From: Luteolibacter sp. SL250
GTDB taxonomy: Bacteria; Verrucomicrobiota; Verrucomicrobiia; Verrucomicrobiales; Akkermansiaceae
Length of the DNA: 64,000 bases
Assembly (NCBI RefSeq): GCF_026625605.1
Contig: NZ_CP113054.1
Coordinates: forward strand, 2,976,001-3,040,000
Direction of reading: 5' to 3'
In this document: positions 9,033-16,910 of the stretch, piece by piece
How the letters are laid out: the number at the start of each line of letters is the position of its first letter
Position numbering within the stretch: the first letter of the stretch is position 1
Notes under the pieces: model-generated
Databases searched by the model: none
The model's input: the letters and a program-made list of their open reading frames with translations, nothing else
Told to the model about the DNA's origin: nothing
Position numbers and translations under genes: made by a program

Positions 9033-10022
9033 TCAGTCTTCCTTGTAACTCTCCGCGCGGCGTTCGTCGATGCAGCGGGTCAACCATTCCACGAGCTTCT
9101 CCGCTTCCTCGGATTCATGGCGCATCGAGCTGAGGGCGTTCCAGTCCAGATGGGGCCGGGAACGCGGCGCGGCGATGCGGTTGATCTCCAGCCGGGCCAT
9201 GATGGCCTCCGTCTCCCGTGGATGCGCGTTGAGGATGTTCGCGGGTCGCGGGAGGTCCTCCAGGGCCTCAGTCGTCAGACCGAACGAGGTGACACCAACG
9301 CCGAATGCGGCACTGAGCTTCCGCAGGCTGTCCGCCAGAGCCTCGTCCTCCACCGGACCGGCGTAGATCAATTCCCCTCCCTGCGCCCACATTGAGACGG
9401 CCAGGGTCTGGAAAAAGTCCTCACGGTAGGTGGAAAGTGATGGCTGCAGCCTCAGACGGGCTGCATGCAGGCGGAACGGAGGGATGCCGAGGCGTTGTTT
9501 GAAAGCAAGCATCGTTTCATCCAGCGACATTTCCTCATCCGGGGAGCCGCCGGTTTCCCAATCGACGAGCACCAGTTCCGGATATTTCCAGAGGTTGCTG
9601 ATCGGCGCGTCTTTTCCGAAGGCCCTGCGGAAAGCGAACGGGAAGCGTCCGTTCACCTCGTAGTAACGGGTAACCACGGCGCGGAACTTGCGGATGCGGA
9701 GCATCGCATCATCCATGCCGCCATGGTCCGCGGTGAGATCCTCCAGCCGTCCCTGGGTCATCGAAAGCAGTTCCTGGGCGCCGGACAGTTCCGGCAGCGG
9801 CGCACTGCGGCGGTAGTAACCCTGGCCTTTCTCCACCTTCGCGATCGGCGAGGCCGGGTCGCAGGACATGATGGAAAAGTGGTAGCGCAACGACGCATCC
9901 GAATAATTACCGGTGAGTTGCAGGCGGGTCAGGCGGATCAGCTCGGTGCCTTTGATCGCATCGGAAGGATTGCCGGGGAGGAGAGCGGGCAGGATGTCCG
10001 ATAGCTGTTTGCGGAGACTCAT
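9033..10022 (-). CDS. Unknown protein with a possible N-terminal winged-helix-like domain
   Basis: A 329-residue cytosolic protein without signal peptide or membrane helices, not recognised. The first 70 residues (SLRKQLSDILPALL onward, ending in a GYYRR strand) have the length and pattern of a winged-helix domain of the kind that binds DNA in restriction-related or regulatory proteins. The middle third is rich in charged helices (MLRIRKFRAVVTRYYEVNG), and the C-terminal third contains a possible Rossmann-like segment (AVSMWAQGGELIYAG). The frame is open to 10085, but the Met at 10022 starts the recognisable domain. Neither start has a clear ribosome-binding site. It lies 29 bases upstream of panE and may share its transcript. 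Confidence 0.6.
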   Translation of the reverse strand: MSLRKQLSDILPALLPGNPSDAIKGTELIRLTRLQLTGNYSDASLRYHFSIMSCDPASPIAKVEKGQGYYRRSAPLPELSGAQELLSMTQGRLEDLTADHGGMDDAMLRIRKFRAVVTRYYEVNGRFPFAFRRAFGKDAPISNLWKYPELVLVDWETGGSPDEEMSLDETMLAFKQRLGIPPFRLHAARLRLQPSLSTYREDFFQTLAVSMWAQGGELIYAGPVEDEALADSLRKLSAAFGVGVTSFGLTTEALEDLPRPANILNAHPRETEAIMARLEINRIAAPRSRPHLDWNALSSMRHESEEAEKLVEWLTRCIDERRAESYKED

Positions 10023-10189
10023 GGGTGATGGGGAACGTGCGGCGCGTTCGCCGAGAATCCAATTCGGAGTGGGTCCGATCATCAAGCTTCAAAAAGGAGG
10101 ATTTTAGAATTCCGCACTGCCGGTAACGGTTTTTTGAAGGAAATCACCCCGGCACTTGTCCTATCAGATGATTGAGCCATCTTTAACGT

Positions 10190-10900
10190 ATGAATTTCAA
10201 AATCGCCTTCGCATCAACCGTCGCCCTTGTCGCTCCCGCGGCGTTCGCCCAGAATGCCCAGCAGATCCTGGAGGGAGCGCGTGTTTCCGCCACACTGACC
10301 CAGGTGGAGGAAGGATTGACGGGAAAGCTCAATGGGAAAACCCCCATTGTCCTCTTCCTCCGCGGAGAGAACATCCAGTTCCAATTCAATGAGGGCAATG
10401 ATTGGCAGAAGTTCCACATGCGTCTCGCTGACAAGTCTTATGACTTGTTCGAACTGAAGGATGAAAAAACCTTCAAATTCCCTGACGAGAAGATCACCCA
10501 GCCCATCGCTGGCACGGATCTGACCTATGAGGACCTGGCGCTGAGATTCTTCTACTGGCCGAACCCGACGCTGGAGGGCCAGGAAGAGATCGGCGGGCGC
10601 CCCGCCTACAAGCTGCGCGTGAACAAGCCGAAGGGCACCACGGGCCGCTATGACACGGTCTACATCTGGGTGGACGCCAAATTCGGCGCGTTCATGCAGA
10701 TCCGCGGCTTCAGCAACAGCAAGCTCCTGAAGGAGTTCAAAGTGGAGGACGTGATGGAGATCGGCGGAGGCGTATGGACGCTGAGGAAGATGCAGGTCTC
10801 CAGCTATGACGGGGACGCCGGCAAGGAACGGCGCACGTCCGTCACCACGGTGACGTTCGACAAGCCAAAAAATGCCGGTCCGAAAGGCCTCAGGAAGTGA
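10190..10900 (+). CDS. Exported outer-membrane lipoprotein-sorting-like protein (LolA/PF17131-like fold)
   Basis: A 236-residue periplasmic protein. Residues 1-20 form a signal peptide with an AFA-Q cleavage site. The rest is a beta-rich barrel half of the type annotated as outer membrane lipoprotein-sorting protein: GRPAYKLRVNKPKG, then YIWVDAKFGAFMQI, then a WTLRKMQVSSYD strand. Such proteins resemble LolA/LolB and may carry lipids or lipoproteins. No RND or Lol partner lies nearby. Its 3' end abuts the convergent DUF2059 gene with no spacing. Confidence 0.7.
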   Translation: MNFKIAFASTVALVAPAAFAQNAQQILEGARVSATLTQVEEGLTGKLNGKTPIVLFLRGENIQFQFNEGNDWQKFHMRLADKSYDLFELKDEKTFKFPDEKITQPIAGTDLTYEDLALRFFYWPNPTLEGQEEIGGRPAYKLRVNKPKGTTGRYDTVYIWVDAKFGAFMQIRGFSNSKLLKEFKVEDVMEIGGGVWTLRKMQVSSYDGDAGKERRTSVTTVTFDKPKNAGPKGLRK

Positions 10901-11437
10901 TCATTGGCCGGGGGCCGGTGCCGGGAACGGAGCCGGCCCTTGTCCGGGAGCCGGCTGCTGTTTGGCGCTGGCTTTCTCGATGAACGGCTGGAGACGGGCC
11001 TGAAGGAGCGCCTGCTTGCTCTGGGCTTCCTGCATGCCCAGCATGGCGGACTTCTGCATGATCTCCGGCATGGCCTTGACCGTCTTCTGGCCAATCGGAG
11101 AAACGTAGAAGGCATTGAGTTCCTTCAGCTCCCCGACCGTAAATGTCTGGGCGTAGAGCTTCGTCACCTCTTCGCGCAGCTTTGTCTGGTCCAGATCCTT
11201 GGTGAACCACTCCTTGTAGGCTTCCCGGAGGGCGTTGGCATCCTTTTCATCGAGCTGGAGCCGCTTCGCCAGGTTCTCGATCATGGGCGTCATGGTGGCC
11301 AGACCGGCTTCGTGCTGCTTTTCCAGACCGAGTGCCTTGGTGAGTTCCTTGGCGGCATTGAGGGCTTCCGCGGAGGGTTCCGCCTGGGCGAAAACAGCGG
11401 AGACGGAAAGCAACAGCAGCAGAAGCGGGCGTTTCAT
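10901..11437 (-). CDS. DUF2059 domain protein, exported
   Basis: A 178-residue protein with a cleavable signal peptide (residues 1-19, AVFAQA). The helical core carries the DUF2059 pattern: a YKEWFTKDLDQTKLREEV helix followed by FTVGELKELNAFYVSPIGQK and a MPEIMQ helix. The tail is rich in Pro, Ala and Gln. The family is periplasmic and of unknown biochemical function. The stop codons of this gene and its convergent neighbour are directly adjacent. Confidence 0.82.
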   Translation of the reverse strand: MKRPLLLLLLSVSAVFAQAEPSAEALNAAKELTKALGLEKQHEAGLATMTPMIENLAKRLQLDEKDANALREAYKEWFTKDLDQTKLREEVTKLYAQTFTVGELKELNAFYVSPIGQKTVKAMPEIMQKSAMLGMQEAQSKQALLQARLQPFIEKASAKQQPAPGQGPAPFPAPAPGQ

Positions 11438-11513
11438 GATGACGCTGACACTCGCGCAAATCCTGAAGCGGTCAAGGAATCGTTCTGGGGGATAACTTTC
11501 CCCGCAGGATGGG

Positions 11514-12530
11514 TCACTTTTCCCCGAGCCAGAGCGCCGCTTGTTTGGCGAAATAGGTGAGGATCATGTCCGCCCCCGCCCGTTTGATGCCGGTAAGGGA
11601 TTCCAGGACGACGTTCCGCTCGTCCAGCCAACCGGCGGCGCAGGCGCTCTTGAGCATCAGGTATTCCCCGCTGACCTGGTAGGCCGCCACCGGCAGGGTG
11701 GAGGCGTCCCGGACCCGGGAAATGATGTCGAGGTAGGGTCCGGCTGGCTTCACCATCAGGATGTCAGCCCCTTCCATCTCATCCATCCCCGCCTCACGGA
11801 TCGCCTCCCGGGCATTGGCGGGATCCATCTGGTAGGTTTTCTTGTCCCCTTCCTTCGGCGCGGAATCGAGCGCGCCACGGAACGGTCCGTAGAAGGCGGA
11901 AGCATATTTCGCCGTGTAGCTCATGATCGCGACATCGGCGAAGCCCTCCGCATCGAGCGCGGCGCGGATCGCGGCGACCCGGCCATCCATCATGTCGGAT
12001 GGCGAGACGATGTCCGCTCCGGCCCGTGCGTGGCAGAGAGCCTGTTGGCAGAGCACCTCCACGGTCTCATCATTGAGGATCTCCAGCTCTCCCCTTTCAT
12101 TCCTGCGCACGATGCCATCGTGGCCGTCGCTGTTGTAGGGATCCAGAGCCACGTCGGTGATGACGCACAGCGATGGATGGGCGGCCTTCAGCGCACGGAT
12201 CGCCCGGGGGACGAGACCATCGTCGTTGTGGCATTCGTCCGCCGTGGAAGACTTCAGGTCCTCCCCGATCTTCGGAAAAAGCACCACCGCAGGCACCCCT
12301 GCGGCCAAGGACTCCCCGGCTTCCCGGACCAGACCATCAAGCGACCAGCGGGTGCAGCCAGGCATGGATGCGATGGGCGTATCGTCCGCATCCTCGTGGA
12401 AGAATACCGGCAGGATGAAGTCCGACGGTGACAGGACCGTCTCGCGGACCAGTGAGCGGATGGCGGGTGTGCGGCGGTTGCGGCGGGGACGGATGGGAAG
12501 GTTCATGAAATGGTCGTCGTGAAGTTTCAT
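11514..12530 (-). CDS. hemB: Delta-aminolevulinic acid dehydratase (porphobilinogen synthase)
   Basis: It condenses two 5-aminolevulinate molecules to porphobilinogen in haem synthesis. The 338-residue length fits. The Schiff-base lysines are visible in YTAKYAS (about residue 207) and MVKPAG (about 259), and PSDMMDGRV is conserved. The metal-binding loop reads DVALDPYNSDGHDG, with Asp where the zinc enzymes have Cys. This matches the magnesium-type (Pseudomonas-like) HemB. It is the last gene of a reverse-strand run pdxJ-acpS-hemB and overlaps acpS by four bases (12527-12530), indicating translational coupling. Confidence 0.96.
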   Translation of the reverse strand: MKLHDDHFMNLPIRPRRNRRTPAIRSLVRETVLSPSDFILPVFFHEDADDTPIASMPGCTRWSLDGLVREAGESLAAGVPAVVLFPKIGEDLKSSTADECHNDDGLVPRAIRALKAAHPSLCVITDVALDPYNSDGHDGIVRRNERGELEILNDETVEVLCQQALCHARAGADIVSPSDMMDGRVAAIRAALDAEGFADVAIMSYTAKYASAFYGPFRGALDSAPKEGDKKTYQMDPANAREAIREAGMDEMEGADILMVKPAGPYLDIISRVRDASTLPVAAYQVSGEYLMLKSACAAGWLDERNVVLESLTGIKRAGADMILTYFAKQAALWLGEK

Positions 12531-12910
12531 TCGCCCACGGCCACGGCATTGGCAGCCGCGTAGTCCTTCGCGTGGGTGAGGCTGATCTGAATTTCAGAAA
12601 TGCCCCGGTCATTGGCAAATGCGGCGGCGGAGCCATGGAGCGCCAGTTTCGGCGCGCCGGATGGATCACGGATGATCTCCAGATCGAGCCATCCTGCCTC
12701 CCCTCCGATACCAGTCCCGAGTGCCTTGGACACCGCCTCCTTGGCCGCGAAACGCGCGGCATAGTGGAGCGCGGCACGCTTCTGCGCGGCGCAGTAGGCA
12801 CGCTCCGCATCCGTGAAGAGGCGGGAAAGGAACGGCTCACCGTGGCGGGCGATGGCGGACTCGATCCGGTCCACCTCCACCACGTCGATGCCTATGCCGT
12901 GGATGCGCAT
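12527..12910 (-). CDS. acpS: Holo-[acyl-carrier-protein] synthase
   Basis: It transfers 4'-phosphopantetheine from CoA to apo-ACP. The protein has 127 residues, normal for AcpS. GIDVVEVDRI supplies the Mg-binding Asp9 and FAAKEAVSKALG the Glu58 and Lys of the second motif. It lies three bases after pdxJ and overlaps hemB by four bases, so the three genes form an operon. The pairing with pdxJ is common across bacteria. Confidence 0.95.
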   Translation of the reverse strand: MRIHGIGIDVVEVDRIESAIARHGEPFLSRLFTDAERAYCAAQKRAALHYAARFAAKEAVSKALGTGIGGEAGWLDLEIIRDPSGAPKLALHGSAAAFANDRGISEIQISLTHAKDYAAANAVAVGE

Positions 12911-12913
12911 GTT

Positions 12914-13660
12914 TCAGAGTGGATATCCGGCCATCAGCTCCTTCATCTCCCTCACTGCGGCGGTGAGGCCCACCCGGGTGGAGCGGGCGATGATGCTGTG
13001 GCCGATGTTCAACTCCGCGAGGTGGGGCACTTCGAAAAGGCGGGTCACGTTCGCATAGTTGATGCCGTGGCCGGCGTTGACCTGCATCCCGGAAAGGTGG
13101 GCTTCCTCGGCGGCGGCGACGAGCCGCTCCACCTGGCCTTTCACCAAGTCCCCTTGGGCGTTGGAGAAGCAACCCGTGTGGAGCTCCACCATGTCCGCGC
13201 AAGCCTCGCCCGCCGCTTCCACCTGCTTGAGGTCCGGGTTGATGAAAAGGCTGACCTTCATGCCAGCGCTCTGCAGCCGCGCGACCACCATCCGCGTCGT
13301 GTCGAACCTGCCAAGGACATCCAGGCCACCTTCCGTGGTGATTTCCTCGCGGGTTTCAGGGACCAGGCAGACGTATTCCGGTTTCAGTTTCAGGGCCAGG
13401 CCGAGCATTTCCTCCGTGATGCCCATCTCCAGATTCAGGGGGGCCTTGATCTTTTCCCGGATCTCATACGCATCCGCATCCTGCATGTGGCGGCGGTCCA
13501 TGCGTACGTGGATGGTCAGGGAATCCGCCCCTCCTTCGAGCGCGTCCAGGCCGGCCTGATAGGGCGACGGCTCTGCATTCGGAGAGGTGGGCATGTGCGC
13601 GTACCGCGCCTGCCGCAAGGTGGCGATATGATCGATGTTGACCCCTAGGAGCAAAGACAT
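12914..13660 (-). CDS. pdxJ: Pyridoxine 5'-phosphate synthase
   Basis: It makes pyridoxine 5'-phosphate from 1-deoxyxylulose 5-phosphate and 3-amino-2-oxopropyl phosphate (DXP-dependent vitamin B6 route). The 248-residue TIM barrel begins with LLLGVNIDHIATLRQAR and carries NLEMGITEEM (catalytic Glu), TTEGGLDV, HTGCF and VNAGHGINY. The usual REDRRH motif reads RMDRRH here, a Glu-to-Met change near the active site. It is the first gene of the pdxJ-acpS-hemB operon. Confidence 0.95.
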   Translation of the reverse strand: MSLLLGVNIDHIATLRQARYAHMPTSPNAEPSPYQAGLDALEGGADSLTIHVRMDRRHMQDADAYEIREKIKAPLNLEMGITEEMLGLALKLKPEYVCLVPETREEITTEGGLDVLGRFDTTRMVVARLQSAGMKVSLFINPDLKQVEAAGEACADMVELHTGCFSNAQGDLVKGQVERLVAAAEEAHLSGMQVNAGHGINYANVTRLFEVPHLAELNIGHSIIARSTRVGLTAAVREMKELMAGYPL

Positions 13661-13713
13661 GCGAGGGTTCTACCCCCTCACCGCTGATCCCGCAAGGGCG
13701 GTTCTCAGCGGGT

Positions 13714-14124
13714 CTAATACGGTGCCAGCAGGGTGAACGGCCAGATAGGGATGTTCCGCAGGATCCAGAACGCGATCATCAACCAGGCGAGTGCCCACGC
13801 TCCTTTCACCCCCGGATTGATCCGGAAAGGAGGTGGCCGGTTCCGGACCCAACCCACCCCCTCCAGGGCCAGCGCCATCATCCCGACGGGGAGTAGAACC
13901 ATCCCCACGGGATTCATCCGGAACGCCCGTGGAAGATCCCCGTGCAGAGTGGCATAGGCAGCCCGCGTCATGCCGCACCCAGGGCAATGGAGCCCGGTCA
14001 CGCGGTGCATGAGGCAACCGGGATACCAGGACGTACCTCCCGGTGCGCGGTGGTAAAGCGTAGCCGCGCCGATGGCCATCACGAGCACCGCGAGCGCCAC
14101 CACCAGTGCCCGGTCTTTCCTCAT
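13714..14124 (-). CDS. DUF2752 membrane protein
   Basis: A 136-residue protein with three hydrophobic segments. It has the DUF2752 hallmark GLHCPGCGMTRA followed by LHGDLPRAFRMNP. The CPGCG pair suggests a metal- or redox-active site at the membrane, but the family has no known function. The start at 14124 gives a direct membrane segment and overlaps the upstream GYF gene by four bases (14121-14124). The longer upstream frame would overlap that gene heavily. It is the last gene of a three-gene reverse-strand cluster. Confidence 0.8.
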   Translation of the reverse strand: MRKDRALVVALAVLVMAIGAATLYHRAPGGTSWYPGCLMHRVTGLHCPGCGMTRAAYATLHGDLPRAFRMNPVGMVLLPVGMMALALEGVGWVRNRPPPFRINPGVKGAWALAWLMIAFWILRNIPIWPFTLLAPY

Positions 14125-14648
14125 GGGGTCGGACTGGAAGCAGCCGCTCCCACACCCACGACAATCGCGAAGATGATGTAGAGGAGCCAGAATGCCGCCG
14201 AAACCCCGAATCCGATGAGCGTCCACATCTTGGCCTTGGACGCCGCGGCCTTGGCGCCCTCGATGTCACCGGCGACTTTCAGCCCATCGACCTTCGCGGC
14301 GAAAACGATGCCCGGGATGCCGCAGATGGGGCAGCACAGAACCGCCACCACGATCGACTGCCAGAGCCAGTTGGAGATCACTTCCCCACCCGCAGCAGGC
14401 GGAGAATAGGGAGAGACCGGGGCGCTGTAAGGTGTGGCGGCCGGAGTTTCCGGAGAAATGGTGGAAACCGGAGCCGCGGCAGAAGTTGGCCGCAGCTCCG
14501 CCACCTGGGATGCCGGGATCCAGTCGCCCATCCCATCTTTCCACACCAGATCCGCCGGAGAGACCTCACCGGAGGCGAGCTTTGAAATGAGTTCACCCTG
14601 GGCCACAGGGCCGAGCTGGGTGCCGTTCTTCGAGTAGTACCACTGCAT
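14121..14648 (-). CDS. GYF_2 domain plus CD225/dispanin-like membrane protein
   Basis: A 175-residue protein. Residues 1-50 form a GYF_2 domain (MQWYYSKNGTQLGPV, then LVWKDGMGDWIPASQV). A low-complexity linker of Pro, Ala, Thr and Ser follows. The C-terminal 85 residues match the CD225/dispanin pattern with two membrane segments (NWLWQSIVVAVLCCPICG, then KVDGLKVAGDIEGA and a second helix). GYF_2 is thought to bind proline-rich peptides. The function is unknown. Start chosen at the Met that begins the GYF_2 domain. Confidence 0.78.
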   Translation of the reverse strand: MQWYYSKNGTQLGPVAQGELISKLASGEVSPADLVWKDGMGDWIPASQVAELRPTSAAAPVSTISPETPAATPYSAPVSPYSPPAAGGEVISNWLWQSIVVAVLCCPICGIPGIVFAAKVDGLKVAGDIEGAKAAASKAKMWTLIGFGVSAAFWLLYIIFAIVVGVGAAASSPTP

Positions 14649-14706
14649 GATTTGTCGGAGTTGCTGAACCAGCCACACCCAAGCACGGACAAGCTCCTGT
14701 GGCAAT

Positions 14707-15198
14707 CTATTGTGATACGGCGGCGAAGATGACCAGCACGATGCCGACAACGCAGGAAATGATCTGGATGTAGCCCATGATCAGCCCGGAAATAGCCATT
14801 CCCCGGCCTCCCATGGGGAGGGCGCTGTCATTGATCTGCTTCAGCGCCAGGTGCCCGCAAATGACCGCGGGGATACCGAGGATGATGAGGCAGGTGACCA
14901 GCCCCAGGATGCCGCAGACCATGCTGGCGATGGCATTGCCGGAAGTAGGGGCGAAATTCTGGGCATAGGCCTGATAGGGGGCGTTGGGAGCAGCGTATGG
15001 CGATGCCGGATACCCGGCCGGAACCACTTGCTGCCCGGACAACTCCGGCACCTGGGCGAGCGGCAGCCAGTCCGGCATACCCTCCCGCCAGACCAGCGTC
15101 TGGAGGTTCACCCTGCCCTGTTGGATCGCCCCCCGGATGGATCCCTCATCCACCGGTCCGACCTGCTGGCCATTTTCTCCGAAATACCAATGCCCCAT
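14707..15198 (-). CDS. GYF_2 domain plus DUF4190-like membrane protein
   Basis: A 163-residue protein with an N-terminal GYF_2 domain (GHWYFGENGQQVGPV, LVWREGMPDWLPLAQV), a Pro/Tyr/Ala-rich linker that itself resembles a GYF ligand, and two C-terminal hydrophobic helices with the DUF4190 pattern (ASMVCGILGLVTC, ICGHLALKQI, GMAISGLIMGYI). The start MGHWYF is preferred because the adjacent paralogue starts at the same point of the domain. Upstream Met codons at 15222 and 15225 are possible. It is the first gene of the GYF/GYF/DUF2752 cluster and divergent from fabV. Confidence 0.75.
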   Translation of the reverse strand: MGHWYFGENGQQVGPVDEGSIRGAIQQGRVNLQTLVWREGMPDWLPLAQVPELSGQQVVPAGYPASPYAAPNAPYQAYAQNFAPTSGNAIASMVCGILGLVTCLIILGIPAVICGHLALKQINDSALPMGGRGMAISGLIMGYIQIISCVVGIVLVIFAAVSQ

Positions 15199-15320
15199 TT
15201 GCTGGAAAGTGTTCGCGTCCATCATCCAGCCTCCCGCTCCGGAGGCAATCTCCAAATCACCGGACTCCCCCCATGAAAACAGTTGCCGGGTTCCACTCCC
15301 CCGCTACCCTGCCCCAACCT

Positions 15321-16511
15321 ATGATCGTCGCACCAAAGATCCGCGGATTCATCTGCACCACCGCCCATCCTGATGGATGCGCGAAACACGTCGCCGAACA
15401 GATCTCCGTGGTGAAAAGCCGCGGACTCATCGCCAACGGCCCGAAGAAGGTGCTCGTGATAGGATCCTCCACCGGCTACGGACTTTCCTCCCGCATCGCC
15501 GCCGCCTTCGGCTCGAATGCCGCCACCATCGGCGTGTTCTTCGAAAAACCCGGTGAAGCGGAGAAGTGCGGCACCGCCGGCTGGTACAACTCCGCCGCCT
15601 TCGAAAAGGAAGCGGCCGCAGCCGGCCTCTATGCCCGCTCCTTCAATGGTGACGCTTTTTCCGATGATGTGAAGACCCAGGTCATCGCCGCGATCAAGGC
15701 CGACCTCGGCCAGGTGGACTGCGTGATCTACAGCCTCGCCTCCCCGCGCCGCACGGATCCGAAGTCCGGTGAGGTCTACAAGTCCGTCCTCAAGCCCGTC
15801 GGCACCAGCTACACCAACAAGAACCTCAACACCGGCAACGGGGTGGTGAACGAGGTGACCATCGAACCCGCCGAAGGCGATGACATCGCGCAAACCGTGG
15901 CGGTCATGGGCGGAGAGGACTGGCAAATGTGGATCGATGCACTGCTGGACGCCGGTGTGCTGGCAGATGGAGTGCAGACCGTATCCTACTCCTACATCGG
16001 GCCGGAAGTCACCTGGCCGATCTACAAGAACGGCACCATCGGCAAGGCGAAGGAAGATCTCGAGCGCGTGCAACGCGAACTGGACGCCAAGCTGGCTCCG
16101 CTCCACGGCAAGGCATGGGTTTCCGTCAACAAGGCGCTCGTCACCCAGGCCAGCTCCGCCATTCCGGTCGTCCCACTCTACATTTCCCTGCTCTACAAGG
16201 CGATGAAAGCCGCAGGCAACCACGAGGACACCATCGAGCAGATGGACCGCCTGTTCCGCGACCACCTCTACAGCGGCGACGCACAGCCGGACGAAGCGGG
16301 CCGTATCCGCGTGGATGACTGGGAAATGACCCCGGAGATCCAGGGCATCGTGGACCAACGCTGGAAGGAAGTGAACACGGAGAACCTCGGCGAGCTGGGC
16401 GACTTCGAGGGCTACCAGTCCAGCTTCCTCCGCCTCTTCGGCTTCGGCCTGGCAGGTGTGGACTACTCCGCGGACACGGACACCTCGGTGGGCGTGCCTT
16501 CGCTTTCCTGA
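15321..16511 (+). CDS. fabV: Enoyl-ACP/enoyl-CoA reductase FabV
   Basis: It reduces trans-2-enoyl-ACP with NADH in the last step of each fatty-acid elongation cycle, and belongs to the triclosan-tolerant class. It starts MIVAPKIRGFICTTAHP, the family's characteristic N-terminus, and has 396 residues. The NAD-binding motif GSSTGYGLSSRIAAAFG and the catalytic Y-x8-K (YKNGTIGKAK after EVTWPI) are present. The frame is open upstream to 14997, but 15321 is the conserved start. Expression ends at a strong bidirectional terminator. Confidence 0.95.
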   Translation: MIVAPKIRGFICTTAHPDGCAKHVAEQISVVKSRGLIANGPKKVLVIGSSTGYGLSSRIAAAFGSNAATIGVFFEKPGEAEKCGTAGWYNSAAFEKEAAAAGLYARSFNGDAFSDDVKTQVIAAIKADLGQVDCVIYSLASPRRTDPKSGEVYKSVLKPVGTSYTNKNLNTGNGVVNEVTIEPAEGDDIAQTVAVMGGEDWQMWIDALLDAGVLADGVQTVSYSYIGPEVTWPIYKNGTIGKAKEDLERVQRELDAKLAPLHGKAWVSVNKALVTQASSAIPVVPLYISLLYKAMKAAGNHEDTIEQMDRLFRDHLYSGDAQPDEAGRIRVDDWEMTPEIQGIVDQRWKEVNTENLGELGDFEGYQSSFLRLFGFGLAGVDYSADTDTSVGVPSLS

Positions 16512-16529
16512 TCAGGAAATGCTTTCACA

Positions 16530-16571
16530 AGCGGCGTACGGAGCCTCCCGGCTCCGGGCGCCGCTTTTTTT
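16530..16571. terminator. Rho-independent terminator, probably bidirectional
   Basis: The hairpin AGCGGCG...CGCCGCT (16530-16565) has an inner stem GGAGCC/GGCTCC and is followed by a T-run to 16571. It serves fabV on the plus strand. The stop codon of the reverse-strand gene at 16570 lies in the same T-run, so the hairpin also follows that gene. Confidence 0.85.
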
Positions 16572-16908
16572 ACATGGCCAGGATGAACGCAGTATAGCCC
16601 GCGCAGAGGCCGGTGAGCATCGAGAGGACGATGCCCACCTTGAATATCTTTTCCTCCCCGCGCAGTCCCCAGAACCAGCGGGAGTGGCAGAAGCAGGCGA
16701 TGGACAGGTGGAGGACCGCCATCGCGCGGGCCGCATCATCGTAGATCGTCATGCCCCCACGCCTGCCCGGCCAGTAGGCTTCCATTGAGATCCAGGTCTT
16801 TGCCGCGAACAGGGAGATCAGCACGGGAAGGACGATGCCGAGCAGGATCATCTTCCTTTTCCCGCCGGTGGAAGGCGGATTCGCCAGATCCTCATAGTCG
16901 AAGCTCAT
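16570..16908 (-). CDS. Small membrane protein of unknown function
   Basis: A 112-residue protein with three hydrophobic segments (about residues 20-37, 62-80 and 90-110), a polar N-terminus (MSFDYEDLANPP) and a conserved-looking CHSRWFWGLRGEEKIF loop. Not recognised. It starts two bases after the CorA-like gene's stop on the same strand, so the two are probably co-transcribed. Confidence 0.65.
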   Translation of the reverse strand: MSFDYEDLANPPSTGGKRKMILLGIVLPVLISLFAAKTWISMEAYWPGRRGGMTIYDDAARAMAVLHLSIACFCHSRWFWGLRGEEKIFKVGIVLSMLTGLCAGYTAFILAM

Positions 16909-16910
16909 GA

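Noticed and set aside
15222..16358. A long reverse-strand frame opposite fabV
   Set aside because: Low-complexity His/Gly/Asp-rich translation typical of antisense frames of GC-rich genes.
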